From Mactromeris polynyma (lineage: Eukaryota; Mollusca; Bivalvia; Venerida; Mactridae): 64,000 bases of DNA. The translations under genes and the position numbers were made by a program. Below the pieces are notes generated by a model, which saw only the letters and a list, made by a program, of their open reading frames with translations, was not told the DNA's origin and searched no databases. Below are positions 12,501 through 27,500 of the stretch, piece after piece; within the stretch, counting starts at the first letter, position 1, and the number at the start of each line of letters is the position of its first letter. The DNA lies in contig JASFXZ010000079.1 of NCBI GenBank assembly GCA_032209605.1, positions 186,001-250,000 on the forward strand. Reading direction: 5' to 3'.

Positions 12501-15500
12501 CGAAAATGCTATTCGTATCTTCGAATTATATACTGGTGTTGTATGTATGATGTTGGTTCAATTTACTTTGTCTTTATTACATGTAAAACGAGAAAAGGGT
12601 GATATTGAATATACATTTTTAAGGGATACATTAATTTGATCGCATCTTATGTATTTACAACATCGATATTTTTGTTTTAAATAGTTCCATACATTAGTTA
12701 CCAACATACAAAATACCTAGAAACAAAGTACTTATTAGAAGCACCTTGTGTGCAATGGTCAAATTGCAATGTGTGCAATTGTCAAAATGTTTTCAGTTAG
12801 ATTTCAAATTTATGATCAAAGCCTGTCTTATTATTTTACAATGATGGACACAAAACATTGCTTTATTTGGGTATACGTTAAAATGTGGTTGATTTCTAAG
12901 TTGGAGCTCCATTTTTTATGTTTACTTCGTTTAGCAAATCAAATGTGCTTAGGTAAGTCTGTTCAGTGTGATAAATTACGTGGTACATTAATACTGGAAA
13001 GCAATAGTCTACATTTTAGCAAAAGGACCATACTGCTGCATACTTGTAAACATTTTAAGCATACATTGCATGTTGTAGTGTTAAACAAATAAAGAAGATA
13101 ATGCAAACTTACCAATACGTTTTATTTAGTACTGTCGGATTTTCTTTGAAACGGTATTTAACAAACAAGAATTAAAAAAAATTGAAATTTTGAAATCAGC
13201 TTGCAGAACGTATTGGCAGAACAACCATGCATACCTTATAGACTATTGCCTTTGGTTTTATACACATTGGTTGCAAAAAATGCAAAATTTGAGACCATGT
13301 TTTGACGTAAGAACTTTCGAGTTCAAACAATGCTGTATGGATTTTTCTCGCTTGCAATGAACGAGATGGCGCCGCGTTTAAAGCCAAAGTAGCATATTTT
13401 GCAACCAATCTAGACATGTACCATGTAGTTATATTTTAATTGTATTCGCAAATAGATATATCTGCACCATCGTGATCCACAAAATATTGCATTGATATAA
13501 AAAAAGTAGAAACAAAATTCCTGTTGGGCTATCATGCTGGAGTTCTTTTATGGGCCAAGCATTGAATTTCGTTTCTCTGAACCTGCATCGATTCGATTGC
13601 GCCATTAGTAGATATGTTTCAATATGTTTTCATCTTATGTCATCTGTGTTTCTTCTCTTCACAACGTTTCAGTATTGTAAATGCTCGGTGTAATATGAGA
13701 AGCTAGTGTCATTGTTCTCCGAGTTTAACATAGACTGGTTTATTTGGGAATGAACTTCTTTATCGAGCTTAAAACGAGTACCAGTCCACATATACAGTTG
13801 TATTACTTTTTTATTTCTATTTTATGTAGGTTTGACTTATGCCTTACACATATCCTAATCACATTTAAACCTACAGCGAACAAAGTTTTAATTTTTTTTT
13901 GAAAACGAAATTATTTGATCCATATTGGAAATTTTTCATTAATTGAATAAATTAAAGTCATTACATTTCAAACTTAGAATAAGTCTTTGCATACTTTCGT
14001 CCAAAGTTGATGATGGAGTATAAAACAGTGCCTCATATTGACATGGAAATGACCGCAAATTAGGGGCCATTTAGGGGCTGCTCGAAATTAAGTCATTTAT
14101 TCTAGCTACGTAAGCCATTGTCGTGTTTTCCCGTAGTTAATGTACTTGCGGTGTTTTTTATTCTCTATTAATCGTTATTTACTATACAAAACGTGTTGTT
14201 TTTATTAATATATTTTATTTATCGTTATATTAGAATTATAATGCTGAATATTTATTGTAAATCTAGCTGTATTCTCATTTATTTTTTTCTTGATATTCAA
14301 TTGTAGTTTTCAGATTTTCTTCTCTTTCCAGTGTCTTGTTTCAGAGTGATATTTGAAATGTGACCCCTAATTGCTGTTTTTATGATCCTCTTTCATAGCT
14401 TTGTTTATTTGTCTAGTGAATAGAGATGCCAATCCCAGGTGCTGTATGTAGGGCCCAGATATTGCTTTTTGTACTTTATCCCTTACAATCATGATATTAT
14501 CTCAGTGCTAGTGTAAATCTAATCCAATTGCTTTTAAAGATTTATTTTGTATATAATTATAAAAAATGTGTTTAGTAAAATCGTTTCTTTAGTTCCAGGT
14601 CATTTTGTAAAAAATTTGGCGACAAATTCGTTATAACAAATGAATATGAATACTTGAAGATAACAAACTATGCTGTTTCGAGTAACACAACTTGCCGATC
14701 ATGAACTAATGACTTTTCATTTCCTACAAAATAACCTGTTAAGTACTGGTAGGACACCCAGAAACACGGGTTAGGTTTGTTAAGTAACTGAAATAATGTT
14801 AGCAAGGGTTTTAATTTAACAAAAATAAGTCGAATCTGTTGATGTTTCCAATGATTATATTACCATCCAAGTGTGATAAATCTTACACCCACACAGTTCA
14901 GAGGGCATTTTTCCAGAGAAGATGCTACCAAAGTTTTTTTTATTGCATGCTGTTTATACTACATACACAAACACAGACTGACACACACAATGTATATTTG
15001 TATATTAATATGTACTTTCATATCAGAATATTGATTCAAATTTTGCAAAAAATGTTTTTCCAAATTTAGAGTATAAAATAACCAAACATTTTACTGAACA
15101 TTTTCATCAATAGTTGCAGATAGATCATTTAACATTTGTAACAGTTTTAACGAAATAAAAACAAAGGTGCTGTAAGTTTCCCTTTATGGTAATATATTAT
15201 CATCCAGAAATAATGTTGAAACTTCAATAAATATTTTTATTTCTTTGCTATGGTTACAAGTAAGTACCGTCGCGTTTTACTTTTATTCCTCGTCTTTCAC
15301 AATTTTTGTTTCACCATTTCAGTGACAGCGCAGGGAAAAATCTGAACACAATTAAATCGCTTCGAGTGTTGAGAGTGTTACGACCTTTAAAAACTATAAA
15401 CCGAGTCCCCAAGTTAAAAGTGAGTGTTTTTATTCAACACACGTATGCATATCAATGATTTGCCCCATTGACGACTGAGTTCACGGATGTGAACATTTGA

Positions 15501-18500
15501 TAGCGTCGTATAGACAAATCTTAATTCTAGCAGACCTGCTGAGACCGCAAGCTAGGACAGTAATGTAGTGAAGTTACGCACATTGTCTGAATTTCACAGG
15601 GTAGCAAGACCCTACAACCCACCTGATAGGGCAATGCAAGGCTAAAAACATGGATTGGTGCAATAATTATATAGATTTTTGCAAATACTAAAATTAGTTT
15701 CCTGTTTTTATAACCAATTTTTATGATTTATTGTTCCCGACCAAATTTACCCTTTCAAGTATTACTTCATAATTCCGATTTTGTCTGTGTCAGGCTAATC
15801 AGAAAGGCCATAATTTGCGAATTCAGAAAGGTGCTTCTTATATAATTTCAAATAATTATGCAAACAAAATTGAACAAATTCATGACCCGTTGATAAGACA
15901 AAATGGGAACGCATTTAAAAATTAAAGTGACAATAAGATTTTTATAGAAAAAACACAATTGTTTGATAATTGGACTTGATGTCATCTTTTTTTGTTAACA
16001 TCATTTTTAATATCATTACCACAATTAATAATACTTTCATTGTTATTAGCAATATAAACTCCTAGTTAGAGTACTGGGTGTCACCCATGAGGTCCTGGTT
16101 CGATCCCGTGCTGGACAGGTTACGTCCCTCCGTGACATTTGGTCACAACCTTCTGTCCTAAACATCTGATTCATTTAGAGAAGTACTGGTTGTTATTCAA
16201 TTTCATGAAAACTGCTTGGGTCAACCGACAGCCGTTTATATCTGAAATACAAATGTTGAGAAACAGTGTTAAAGCCTAAATGTAAAAGTATTGCCAGTTT
16301 TTATTTTTGAACTTTTCTATTTTTACAGGCTGTGTTTGATTGTGTTGTGAACTCACTGAAAAATGTACTGAACATTCTTATTGTGTATATGTTGTTCACA
16401 TTTATATTTGCTGTGATTGCCGTTCAGTTGTTCAAGGGCAAATTTTTCTATTGCACCGATGAGTCCAAAGAAACGAGGGAGGAATGCAAGTAAGTTACCA
16501 AAAAAATTGTTTTAGTAATCCTTTCTATTTAAATATATTTCAAACTTTTGTTTCAAGAACTAAAACATATAATGTCCTTATTTGTTTATATTTAGGTAAA
16601 TGCCATTGAAGATAATATATTTCACTTATTATCCTTGCACATTACTGAAGATTACCAACCTCTCCAACAACTCAGCGGCTGATATAATGTATCTGATTTG
16701 GGAGATCAAAACGCTTTTCAAATACGAAAATGTTCTTTTTATTTTAGGGGTCAATTCTTTTCATATGAAGATGGTCCTGACTCCCCGAAGGTGAAAGATA
16801 GGGAGTGGTTACGTCAGGATTTCCATTACGACAATGTTTTTCATGCTATGCTGACATTGTTCACAGTCACAACTGGTGAAGGTTGGCCAGCGTAAGTAGC
16901 CACTATGACAATTAATTTAAACAAAAGGCTATTTGAAAATATGACAGGTATTCTAGAATAGCAGAATAATTTTCGTTAGAAATTAACTTCTCTGAATAAT
17001 GATGAGGAATCATCACATTTTCTAAAAGTTATGAAACGCTTAAGTAAATAAGATAATGATACTCGTGTGATTAAAGTTATTCATTATTTACTTGAATAAG
17101 TAAGTTAATCAATCAACCAACTTCGACTTTTCCAAGCGTTTTTCGTCTCTTTTTCATTGCCACAGAGCTAATTTGACAAATCATCATATATTGAGATGCG
17201 TTCAAGAATCAGTTATTTCATGCACACTTAAAGCTTAAGAACAACACTGTCCATTTTCCATAAGTGTGTTTCAATCTAGTGTACAGTCAGGTATTTCGTT
17301 ATGATACGTAGGAATTAAGAGGTCTTGGTGTTTGAAGTTAAGGACTGATCTCCGTTTAAATGTGATATGGGAATGGTCTTGTTATTTAATTTTAAATCCT
17401 GTTCAATGCTCCTGAAAGGAATTTTCATTCTCAGTGAAATATAAAATATAGTTATATGCGTTATGTGGAGACAGGTTGTGTGATTGTACTGAATATTTTG
17501 TTAATTAACTTGGTATGCTATGTACAGAAACATTGACAATTCGAGGTTTGAGATTAATCACAAGTTTCTAACCTTATAACATGGGCCTTATTCGGACTGA
17601 TATTTATTTTCAGAGTTTTGAAAAATTCAATGGATTCCACATTCGTTGACAAAGGACCGAGACCAAACTATCATATGGAGATGGCTGTGTTCTATGTCGT
17701 GTTTTTCATTGTGTTCCCGTTTTTCTTTGTGAATATCTTCGTTGCGTTAATTATCATTACATTCCAAGAGCAGGGCGAGAGTGATCTTGGGGATCAAGAT
17801 TTGGACAAAAACCAAGTAAGACTATTTGGATTAACCTCGTTCCTTTCCGTTCCTTTTTGTTGGTTCGACGAAAATTCTCGGAGACCAGATTTTGTATAGT
17901 AATTAAACTTAGTTTTTTTTTATTGACACGAATTGTGAATGATGCTTATACAAAATTCCTGTGTTGTCAGTAGGCTTGCAGTGGTCTTTTCTAGTCCCAT
18001 GCGACAAAGGAGACGGATTTTTCCCAATTGACCTCGGTTAATTCATTTCAAATGTGTGTAATTAGTGATTGCAGTATATTTTGTCTTTATTAACAGAGCT
18101 GCTTAACACATAGTATAACATATTTGATTTTTTAATAGAATAATAATCTTCCAATATCGTCATTTTGTATACAATTAATATTAGTTATTTCAGTAGTTTT
18201 GTAAAAACGGCTCGGTCGGGTTGCGGCATCATGGAGCAATGGTTTGCTTTGTGGCGTCCCAACTGGCCCACTGTTATTTGGCCCCGACTTATTTGTTTTG
18301 ATCTTCGCTCTAATGGACATACCAGAGCAACCCAAATATTTGGGAAGGAGTACAACTTAGAAGCATTTTTGTAAGATTGGCATTTAAATATTAGTGTTTT
18401 TTAACCATTGAGATTAAAGCATTTTGTGTTTATTTTTATTTCAGAAACAGTGCATAGACTTCACGATCAACGCAAAGCCTTTATGCAGATTTATGCCCAA

Positions 18501-21500
18501 AAATAAGGGGTCTTTTAAATATCGGGTTTGGAAACTCGTAGTGTCCCCAAAATTTGAATATTTAGTAATGACGCTAATTGCTCTTAATACAGTGGTGCTA
18601 ATGATGAAGGTACGTGTGTTTAATTGTCTTTATTATATAGTAGTTCATTATTTAAATTATCTGTGTAAACTGCTGAAGGTAGCTTATTATTTTTAAATAA
18701 GATATAGATTGTTTTAAAGTGTTTTGTATATTTTTTATTATCGATCGAAGATGTTTAATGTAATAAAAAATTATGTGAACAGTATTATTGTTCTTTCAAA
18801 AATTGCTAGATAATTATATGGGTTTGATGATAGTTACGCGAATGCCATTAATGGGCTTTGTTTACAAATAAGCTCACTTTTGACTAAGAATATAGTATAA
18901 TTTATTTAACACTTACTCTAGTTGTGTAATTAAAATATGTGTTGAGGTATTGATAAATTAAAAAAATTGATTGGATTTATTTGGAAATGGTTGGACTTAT
19001 TTAAGTTATTATGATGATATATGATACCAGTTCTGAAAAGAATTATCAATATCATTATATTGCACACGAATAGCATGACTGATAATAAATCATAGGACAT
19101 TTGAACGTTTCACATTTCCTTTATAATCATTGTTATATGTTAAATGAACCTTTTCCACATCACAAGTCGATTGACCTCCAGATTAAACTTAGATTACAAA
19201 CTTATAAACATGTCTCCGAATTATTTAAGTGTTTGTTACAACCATTCATGATTTCAAGCTTTTAGTATATGTATATGAAAGACAACGGTACAAGTTATAT
19301 ATCCGACTTAGACCATGTGGATTCATAAACTGAGTACTGTGTATATGATATAGATGGTTAAACGGAGCCAGTTATTGGTGAATTTGCGCGAATGTTGTCT
19401 AATAGATGATAAATCTAAGATGTTTATGACACAGTCTAGCATTGAAATGAATGGGTTGCATTTTCGAAAATCTAAAATCTTTGACCCAAAACTGGAGGCC
19501 AATCATCAAACAGCACATAATGTGAAATCCTGTTATTTTTATTGCACCAGATAGTCAGGTCCCAACCATATTTAGAATTACACTGAATATATTTCCTAGA
19601 GATTTGTTTGAAATGAATTGTAAATGGTATTTATATATATATATATATGTACACAACTTCGATCGTTCTATCGCTGATCATTTTAATTCACAACTAACTC
19701 TATACTTAAAAGTGGATAAAAAATTAGTTAGGGAAACCGTTAATGTGTACACTTTGTTTATTGGTTAATATTTCAAAACATGTTTATATTGGCTAACCAT
19801 CTCAAAATTTGTGTACAACCATTATCAGAAAATACCGGTTATTCAATTGCCATTTTGTTACTGTGAAGTTCAAAATACAAACCTATATTGTTTCATGTTT
19901 GTATTTGTCTAGTGTCTTCTACCATGTTATTGAAATCTAATAATCACATTGTTTAATAATATAAAAGACATGTATTTTCATATTGGTTGCCTGCCCTGTG
20001 TTGTCTATGGAAACCTTTTTTGCCATCAAAATTGTGACCCATTATTCACTGGTTTATAAAATATCAGGGTTTTTTGTTTAGAGCGTTCATTGGAATTTGA
20101 AAACTCCAATCTTGTTCTTAACAATGTTTACAAATCAGGGCAAAATACTGATGTTTTGAATAGTCAAAACATTGACCGTTAGTGGTAACACAAAAGCAGA
20201 GAGCACGATTTAATTATTGAGCCAAATATTTGAAGTGTTGCACTTTTTAATAAGCGGTTTATTAAGAAGTTTTTCTCGCTCATTAAAATTCGAACTAGCG
20301 ATGGCTGAAAAGGATTCTGCAGTCGTCTAAGGCTTATTCTTTTAAATAGCTGTGTAGAATAACGTGGTTTATTTACATTTGATATACAATTGCATTTATT
20401 CATGTCCCCATATAATTGTTAGAACATGAAACATTGTGGATATTCATTGCCAGAACTGTACCTCAGGATCGCCTTAAAAGTGGAGTTTTGCATAAAATGT
20501 TTTGGAAAAGTTTCATGGTTAAATATTCTATCCTTTAATTTCTGAAAAGAATAGATGGATTTTGAAAATAAATAAGGGAACCAATATGGAACTATGTGGA
20601 GTGTACAATACTGTATTGGTTCTATGAACAATTTGACTTTACAGGTTCATAATGCAAAAACGAGTTTGTTCAATGTAAGGTTCTAGTTTTTCCCCACATT
20701 TACACATATATTAAGTTTCTAATTATCTAGTAGGGAGAATGAAAGAGACATTATGGTTTTTGTTGCTTCTTTGTCATTTATTGGTAATTCTAGTTAAATT
20801 CATGGAATTCCTGTAAATAATTTATCAATAGTTTTCCTGCCATATTTAAGTATGATAATCGAATTAATTGCACAGTAATTGATTTGGTATGTAGCATCCC
20901 ATGTATAAAACATACATATATTTAAATTTTAGACAATAATATATTTGATATAATATAGAAAAAACAATATATTTTAATTAATTTGATAAAAGTTCATGCA
21001 TTTTTATATTTAGCAAAATATTTGTCATCGAATGAAATACTGTTTACTTGTAAAATAAAATTTGTCCAATTTTACAGGCAAATGTACTCGTTGTATGAAT
21101 GCATCAGTGTCCTTTAGTTTTTTAATTATTACCTAATTAGCTAATTATTTAGATCATCAGTGAAGTATATATTCGCTAATTCAGCAATGGTTTGATATGT
21201 TTCAGCTAGCTTCTGTTTCAGCTTGATTTTAGCTTTCACATTCACATTTAAAACTATTGTCAACATATATAATGTAGAAATACATTTTTTTTGGAAATTT
21301 CATCTCTTTCATGTCTTAAATAGTTCCACTTTACTGTACCATTCAAGTATTTGTATTAAAATAAGCAATGAGTTGTACATCCAAATTATTGACTTTGTTT
21401 TTTATGTAGGAGAAGAGTTGAGCCGACATTTATTTCAAACAAACACTATGTTTGAAGACATGTGACTTTTTTCTTTGAAACACATTTATTTATATGTTTA

Positions 21501-24500
21501 ATTAAGTTAAGAGAAAATGAATTCGTTGTTTCACAGTCTATTCAGGTGTATAAACACCAAATTCATATATTTTTATTTTTTTAAATGCTTGATATTTCAA
21601 CAACATGCAAATACCGTTTATCAGCTGCCGACTATGCTATCATATTTGTCAATGGGAAAAGGGGTAAACTTTCTAATTTATGCTCTATTGATATAGTGAC
21701 CTGATCGTAGATTTAGCATGACGGAACAAAAAGGCGTCCAATAACTAGTCATATCAAGTTAATGGAAAATTATGTTCGGTATTTTGAACAAAGTCACATA
21801 CTTCAATTCATTTTATCGCATAATTGATGGTTCATGTCCCGACAATGATAGAAGTTCTTCTGCTGGCCTGCAGAATGATATTGGTTTAACCGAAACATTC
21901 ATTTGTCACTAATTAAATAACGACTGGAAGCCACATGTGGATCTGACTTTACCATAAATGCTGAATCGTTGCAGGATCATATCAATTAGAGATAAGGGTC
22001 TGATTTCAAAATTATATAAAAGAGAAAGACTATTGTCAGGAGAAACCCCCAGATATTTAAACTTTTGATTTTAATAAATTAATGGTTATAAAACTGAGTT
22101 TGGAGACCCGTCTCAGTATGCGGTTTTGCAATTGGTCAATTTTCAGACTATTCTCAGAACCAACCAATCACATGCTAGATTGGTCTCAAACCTTAGGCTT
22201 ATATCCTAACTTCCTGGATAAGTTAAATAAATGGCTCTCTTCTCCTAACGAAAAACAAGTGACGTTCACGTCAGTCGATCCCCTGTTTGCAGTAAGATTC
22301 AGTGTATTAATGCTATAATTATATCTTTATAGTTTAACAATCAACCAGACGATTATCGAGACATCCTTCAATATATAAACATGGGATTCACGTTTTCATT
22401 TACCATTGAATGTGTCTTAAAATTGTTGGGGTTTGGACGGGTAAGAAACATTGCCAACTAATCGTAGCCCATACTATTTCACTCACGTTTTTTCACACTG
22501 ATTTCATGAATGGTTTTGTTTATTCATGCATACTAATTGGTCACGTGTTTGATATGTATATATATACAACATATATAGTTACGCACGACATAATTATATC
22601 AGGCTTACTTCGATATTATTGTTACAGAAAATAATTCTTAAGTGCCGCTTTTCACTTAGTACTGTTTTTACCATATTTCATGAAATGTATCTCGCCGATT
22701 TCGAAATATTATTGATTTTTATTGAATTGTTTTGACAGGTAAGGAATCGAAGTAGGCCTTTTTCATTGCCAGTTGAAAAGAATAATTGGTCATGGAGGCG
22801 CGATTGTTTATGCTTTCAAATCTATATATTGAAACAACAGCATCTCTTATTCGCCAATTAGTATTTTCAACTGGCAAGATTATGTATTGAATGAAAAACT
22901 GAATGGCGTAAAACAACAAAACGTGTACTTTTTTCTCCTTAACGATTCATGTTGTGTACACAGCTACAATGACCAATTTGAAAAAGTTGGTAAATATGAA
23001 AGAAATCTTCCAAAATAATATGTCCAACCAATATGAACCAACTAAATCAATGCGAAATTTCTGAGCTTTTATGGCCTGTAATTTAACCAACTTGTGTATT
23101 TTCTAAGACACAGTTTTAACGATTTACGCCAGTCAGTATATTTTTACCATGTTCCTTGTTGAGGGAATCAGTATAATTTATGGATGTATTTTTGCATTGA
23201 TTGCTTGAATACCGCGAATGAAGAGTGTTTTTTTCTAATTGTTTTAGCATAACATTGTGGAACATAATGATCTTATGTGTATTATGAATTATGAGTGCCA
23301 ACATCTTCTGATGTTCATTTCATTTAAGTAATTTATGACAATTTGCGTATATATTTAACTACTTTTATAATTTACTTTCATTGTTTAAGTAGTTTTAGTC
23401 TGTTACTTCGACTGATGGGTACATTTTTTCTGGAGTCATCTTACTGGGTATAGTTTATAGTACACATAAGGAAATTAATGGTGTGCTGTGAAGGGTTAAT
23501 ATTATGTTTGAGATTCCTGAAATGTATAGTTTTCACAGAACTGGTGATGGCAAAACATTATATGCATTCTGAAACCCATAATATCATTCGCTAACGTTTG
23601 CTTCAGTGTGTTTTGATTAAATGGGGACGCTCTATTTGTTTAGAAATACCTTGCTGATAGTCAGTCCCAAGTTCTATTGAAATTATGTGGATAGAAGAAA
23701 ATTCATTTTTGCAAAACCTTTTGGCGTTGAATATAATATTTTATCATAATTTTAACCGTTATAAGATTTGTTTTCTAATATTTTTGTCTGTTGTTCATTT
23801 TCGATAAAATCCCATTCAAAATCCAAATAACGATACCTGAATATAATAAACAAAATATATATTCAAATACAAAGAGCACCCATTTGTCTTTGATACACTG
23901 CTTCACGAGTCCGACCTTAAGATTCAAATACGTTCTATTCACTTTTGGTATTGCATTTATTTTTTCATGATTTTTCTTTACAATTTGCGCATCAGTTTTA
24001 TAACCAGAAAGACTTTGAAGAAAAGTTCCGGAGGGGCTCGACAGAACAGACTGACGCATCTCAGGGCTCGTATTACGAACGGGTCCTCATTTCTATAAAT
24101 ATAGTCTTCACAGTCCTGTTTACCATTGAGTGCGTACTAAAACTTTTGGCATTCGGAGTTAAGGTTTGATAATTTGTTTTTGTTCGTATGACTATTGTAT
24201 GTGTATGTCCCCCTTTTACCCATACTGCCTTTCGTAAGAATCATTTTAAACGAACACAATCTCCTCCACCCCCCTATAGAGCTGTTGTAAAAATCGTCAA
24301 ATACATATGTCAAGTATGTGGCATGAACTTGTCCCCATGTGTAAGCCTTAGTTTTAAGTAGACGTACTTCTCGCTTTCATATGCTAATTAATTCATTAGT
24401 TGATAATTTATTATGTATATTAAAGCTTCATGTCTGTTTTAGATTCGTACAGATGCTGATTATTATTTTGCTTTTCTTTATACATGAATATAAGCTGTAT

Positions 24501-27500
24501 TATTATTTCCAAACTTTAATTTTCACTTTTTGACCAATGAAATGACAGCTCACGTAATTATTTTTGAAACACGCTTAACGATAAAATGCTTTAGATGTGA
24601 AAGCTAATTTGAAACTGCAAAGAATTGATACAATGTGATTAAAAAATACAAAACTCTTTTTTAAATTAATCTTAATAATGCAAAACTTGCAACACGTACC
24701 AAGCGTTAATATGTTACAATGATGTCTGCTTGATTTCCTTGGATTCGCAGCTAGTATGTCCCAGGGTTTACGCATCCTGTAAATCCTGTCCCCTTATTGA
24801 ACTTTACTATTAAATCCATGACATAATATGTATCCATTCTAAAAGAACAGTTCATTTTTATACAAAAAAACATTGGGTCCAATGGAAAGCAGTCTGAGTC
24901 AGTAGCGTACGGATGTTCGACAATGTACATACGGGCAGTGTCAGTGTCAAAACTAGCAAGAAGTATGATTTTCATGGGAATCTGGATTGAGATACCATAA
25001 TTGAAAATTATCCATCCTCTATCTTTGTTTCATCGGTAATAAAGAAATTAGATATCACTATTACACGACTATTTCATTATGTAAGACAATTTTGTTTGAT
25101 AATAAATGACATTTTTGCCGACGAAAATGTTTGTTTATTCTATTGAATTTGACATTGAATATAACATTTAACTCCCATAACCCGAGTTGTCAGAGTCTAA
25201 TTTAATACACACACAATGTATGGACCCTCAAACCTGTGATATATGATATAAAACGTCGTTTTTGTGTTTAGGGTTGCCCTACAAAAGTCTACCAAGGCAA
25301 TTCGTCTCCGAAATTATTGAAGTACTATTGAGATACGGCATTCATTCCACTAGTCCCCAATAAATAGTATCAAATCATTTCATCGAGGTCGTTTGAGAGA
25401 CAAAGTGTTTCCAAAGTGTTTAACCTTGATACACATGTCAAAAGGTAAAAAGGAAAATCTCCTTTCCATGTAATTGAATAAAAGTTGAACAATTAAGTGT
25501 GTTGTTAATGTAATTGAATAGAAAGATTAGCGCTAACATTTTTCCTATTTTCATATTCATTGATGCGATTTGTTTCTTGTAATAGGTAAATAAAGACGAT
25601 TTGTTTAAGCAATATACATGTTAGATTTTATGTAATTCATACAATGATCTTCAAACTTATAGTATGTCACTGAAATGGGTTCTTCGCAGTGTTATTTTTT
25701 CAAATCATTTGAGTCCATCAGGTGATAGTGAATAAAATACCGGACAGTTTTTTTAGACTTACTGTAATGTCATCAAAGTTATTCGTGAACGGAGCAAACG
25801 TTGCAGATTTCTTTTCTTGTGCATGGAATGTATAACCGCATGTATTTTACTGCAAGCATTTTATTTTTTATTATTTCTATAGAGGCATCTTCTTTATGCA
25901 AAAAATAATAACCTTATAAACAACAGCGTATTTCTTGACGTCACGTGTTATGATGAGACGATTAAGATCATAATTCAGTAATACATTGTGTGTTTACAAT
26001 GCAGTTGAAATGGAATTTGGGCTAAGTTATCGGCATAAAATTATTATAATTTGTTTATGATTGGTTATGTCATGAAGTTAACTCGTCATATGTTTAGTTC
26101 TGGATCAATCCTTTTATATAAGGTTTGTGGTTCATAATTCGTTTAGTCCAATGTTTAAAAACTCAAACGGCATGCATTTGGAGTTCTTGTTTGGAAGGAA
26201 TATACAATTTTAGTTCTGTAACTTGCTAACAGTTCTTTTAGTAAATCGAGCAAAAATTAAATGTTCAATTTTAGAATTTAACACAGATATTTATGTACCA
26301 GATATTGTCTGCACTTGGAATAAACTGAGCTGGCAAAATTTCTTTTATATCAATCATTTTATTTACTGAAAATCAAATTGCACCACACAATCATTTTGTA
26401 CCCTTTTGAGTAAACATTCTTTGGTTCCAAATTTCAACACATTTCCGAACACCGTGACGTCATTGAAGCTGTTTAAAATATTCAGTCTGTTTTTCTTGAT
26501 GCAAATATTATGTAGTTATCTATGCAAATCATTTGGAACACAATTTTGTTGGTTGCAGTGAATCCTTTAAATAAGCATCGACTGTTATAATCTATATTTA
26601 GATGAAGAATCAGTATTTGAAATGTTTGTTAATTTCTACAGTTGTGCGTTTGAGTAAAACGAGCGAAACTGCTTCTTTACCGAAAGAGAGAGAATTCGTA
26701 GCTACTGAGTTACTGACTTACAACATAATAGCACTTTAACGCGATATAATCCGAAACCTAAACGATGGTGTTCAGAATGATGCGCGCGCATGTAACGGGT
26801 GATAGTTTATTAGACGCACTTATATTTTATACTATTGATAGTTTTGCTTCTAATAATGTATCTATATATAGCATGTTGTTGTAAGTTCCTATAATTTTAC
26901 TACCTTTATATATCAATGTTTCAGGTTCACTAAAATAGTGAAGTCAAACTTTGAATGAAAAGCAAACAGGGAAAACTGAAAACAAATTAACATTTATTTT
27001 AATAATTTCAATGATTTCAATGCAATTTTATAATCTGAATTTTGTATAGTTCGAATACTGTCAAATGAATTTGATATTGGCGTATAATTAACGACTTCTG
27101 TTTTTTAGTGAATTAGTGACATTAAAAATGTTGTCTTGAACTTTTAATAATTATTTATCTTTTAAACTCTAAGATTTTATTAAATAATGTATGATGATGC
27201 TTTTTGATGTTTACATTAATTTAATATGTTCAACATTTACATAAAATAATACACAGTATATTTTTTATAAATATTTAATGTAACACATGTATTCAAACGA
27301 TTTGTTATTGTCTGAAACATCAGAGCACAAATTCTAAAATGTTCTTCAATTTAAAAACAAAACATATTCCACTTTATATTATTAGATCTGAAGGTATTAT
27401 GTAAAAGATAACTCAGTGAATTGTTTTATTTTCGTTATTTATACCAATAAGAGAATACATGTACCAATACAAATACAATATTCAATTCTATTAAACTAAT

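Larger units (their letters stand above)
8416..15322 (+). other. Cav2 intron between IIIS3 and IIIS4
   Basis: 6.9 kb. Holds a tandem duplication (10887-11100), two MITE-like elements (11262-11393, 13265-13409) and three TGACGT motifs within 9928-9963. No alternative exon was recognised. Confidence 0.75.
15420..18444 (+). other. Cav2 introns within domain III
   Basis: The stretches 15420-16328, 16490-16747, 16892-17613 and 17816-18444. The first carries a tRNA-like SINE head (16062-16110); the others show nothing beyond AT-rich intron sequence. Confidence 0.75.
18610..22332 (+). other. Cav2 intron before alternative IVS2 exons
   Basis: 3.7 kb. Contains a TA microsatellite, dispersed repeat copy A (19721-19826) and the inverted fold-back repeat (22096-22195). 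No third alternative IVS2 exon was seen. Confidence 0.7.

Noticed and set aside
16097..16107. B box suggesting a tRNA gene
   Set aside because: No cloverleaf could be drawn with paired acceptor stem; a SINE relic is more likely.
18165..18374. Open frame just before the III-IV linker exon as an extra exon
   Set aside because: No similarity to Cav sequence, and the flanking exons already join in phase without it.
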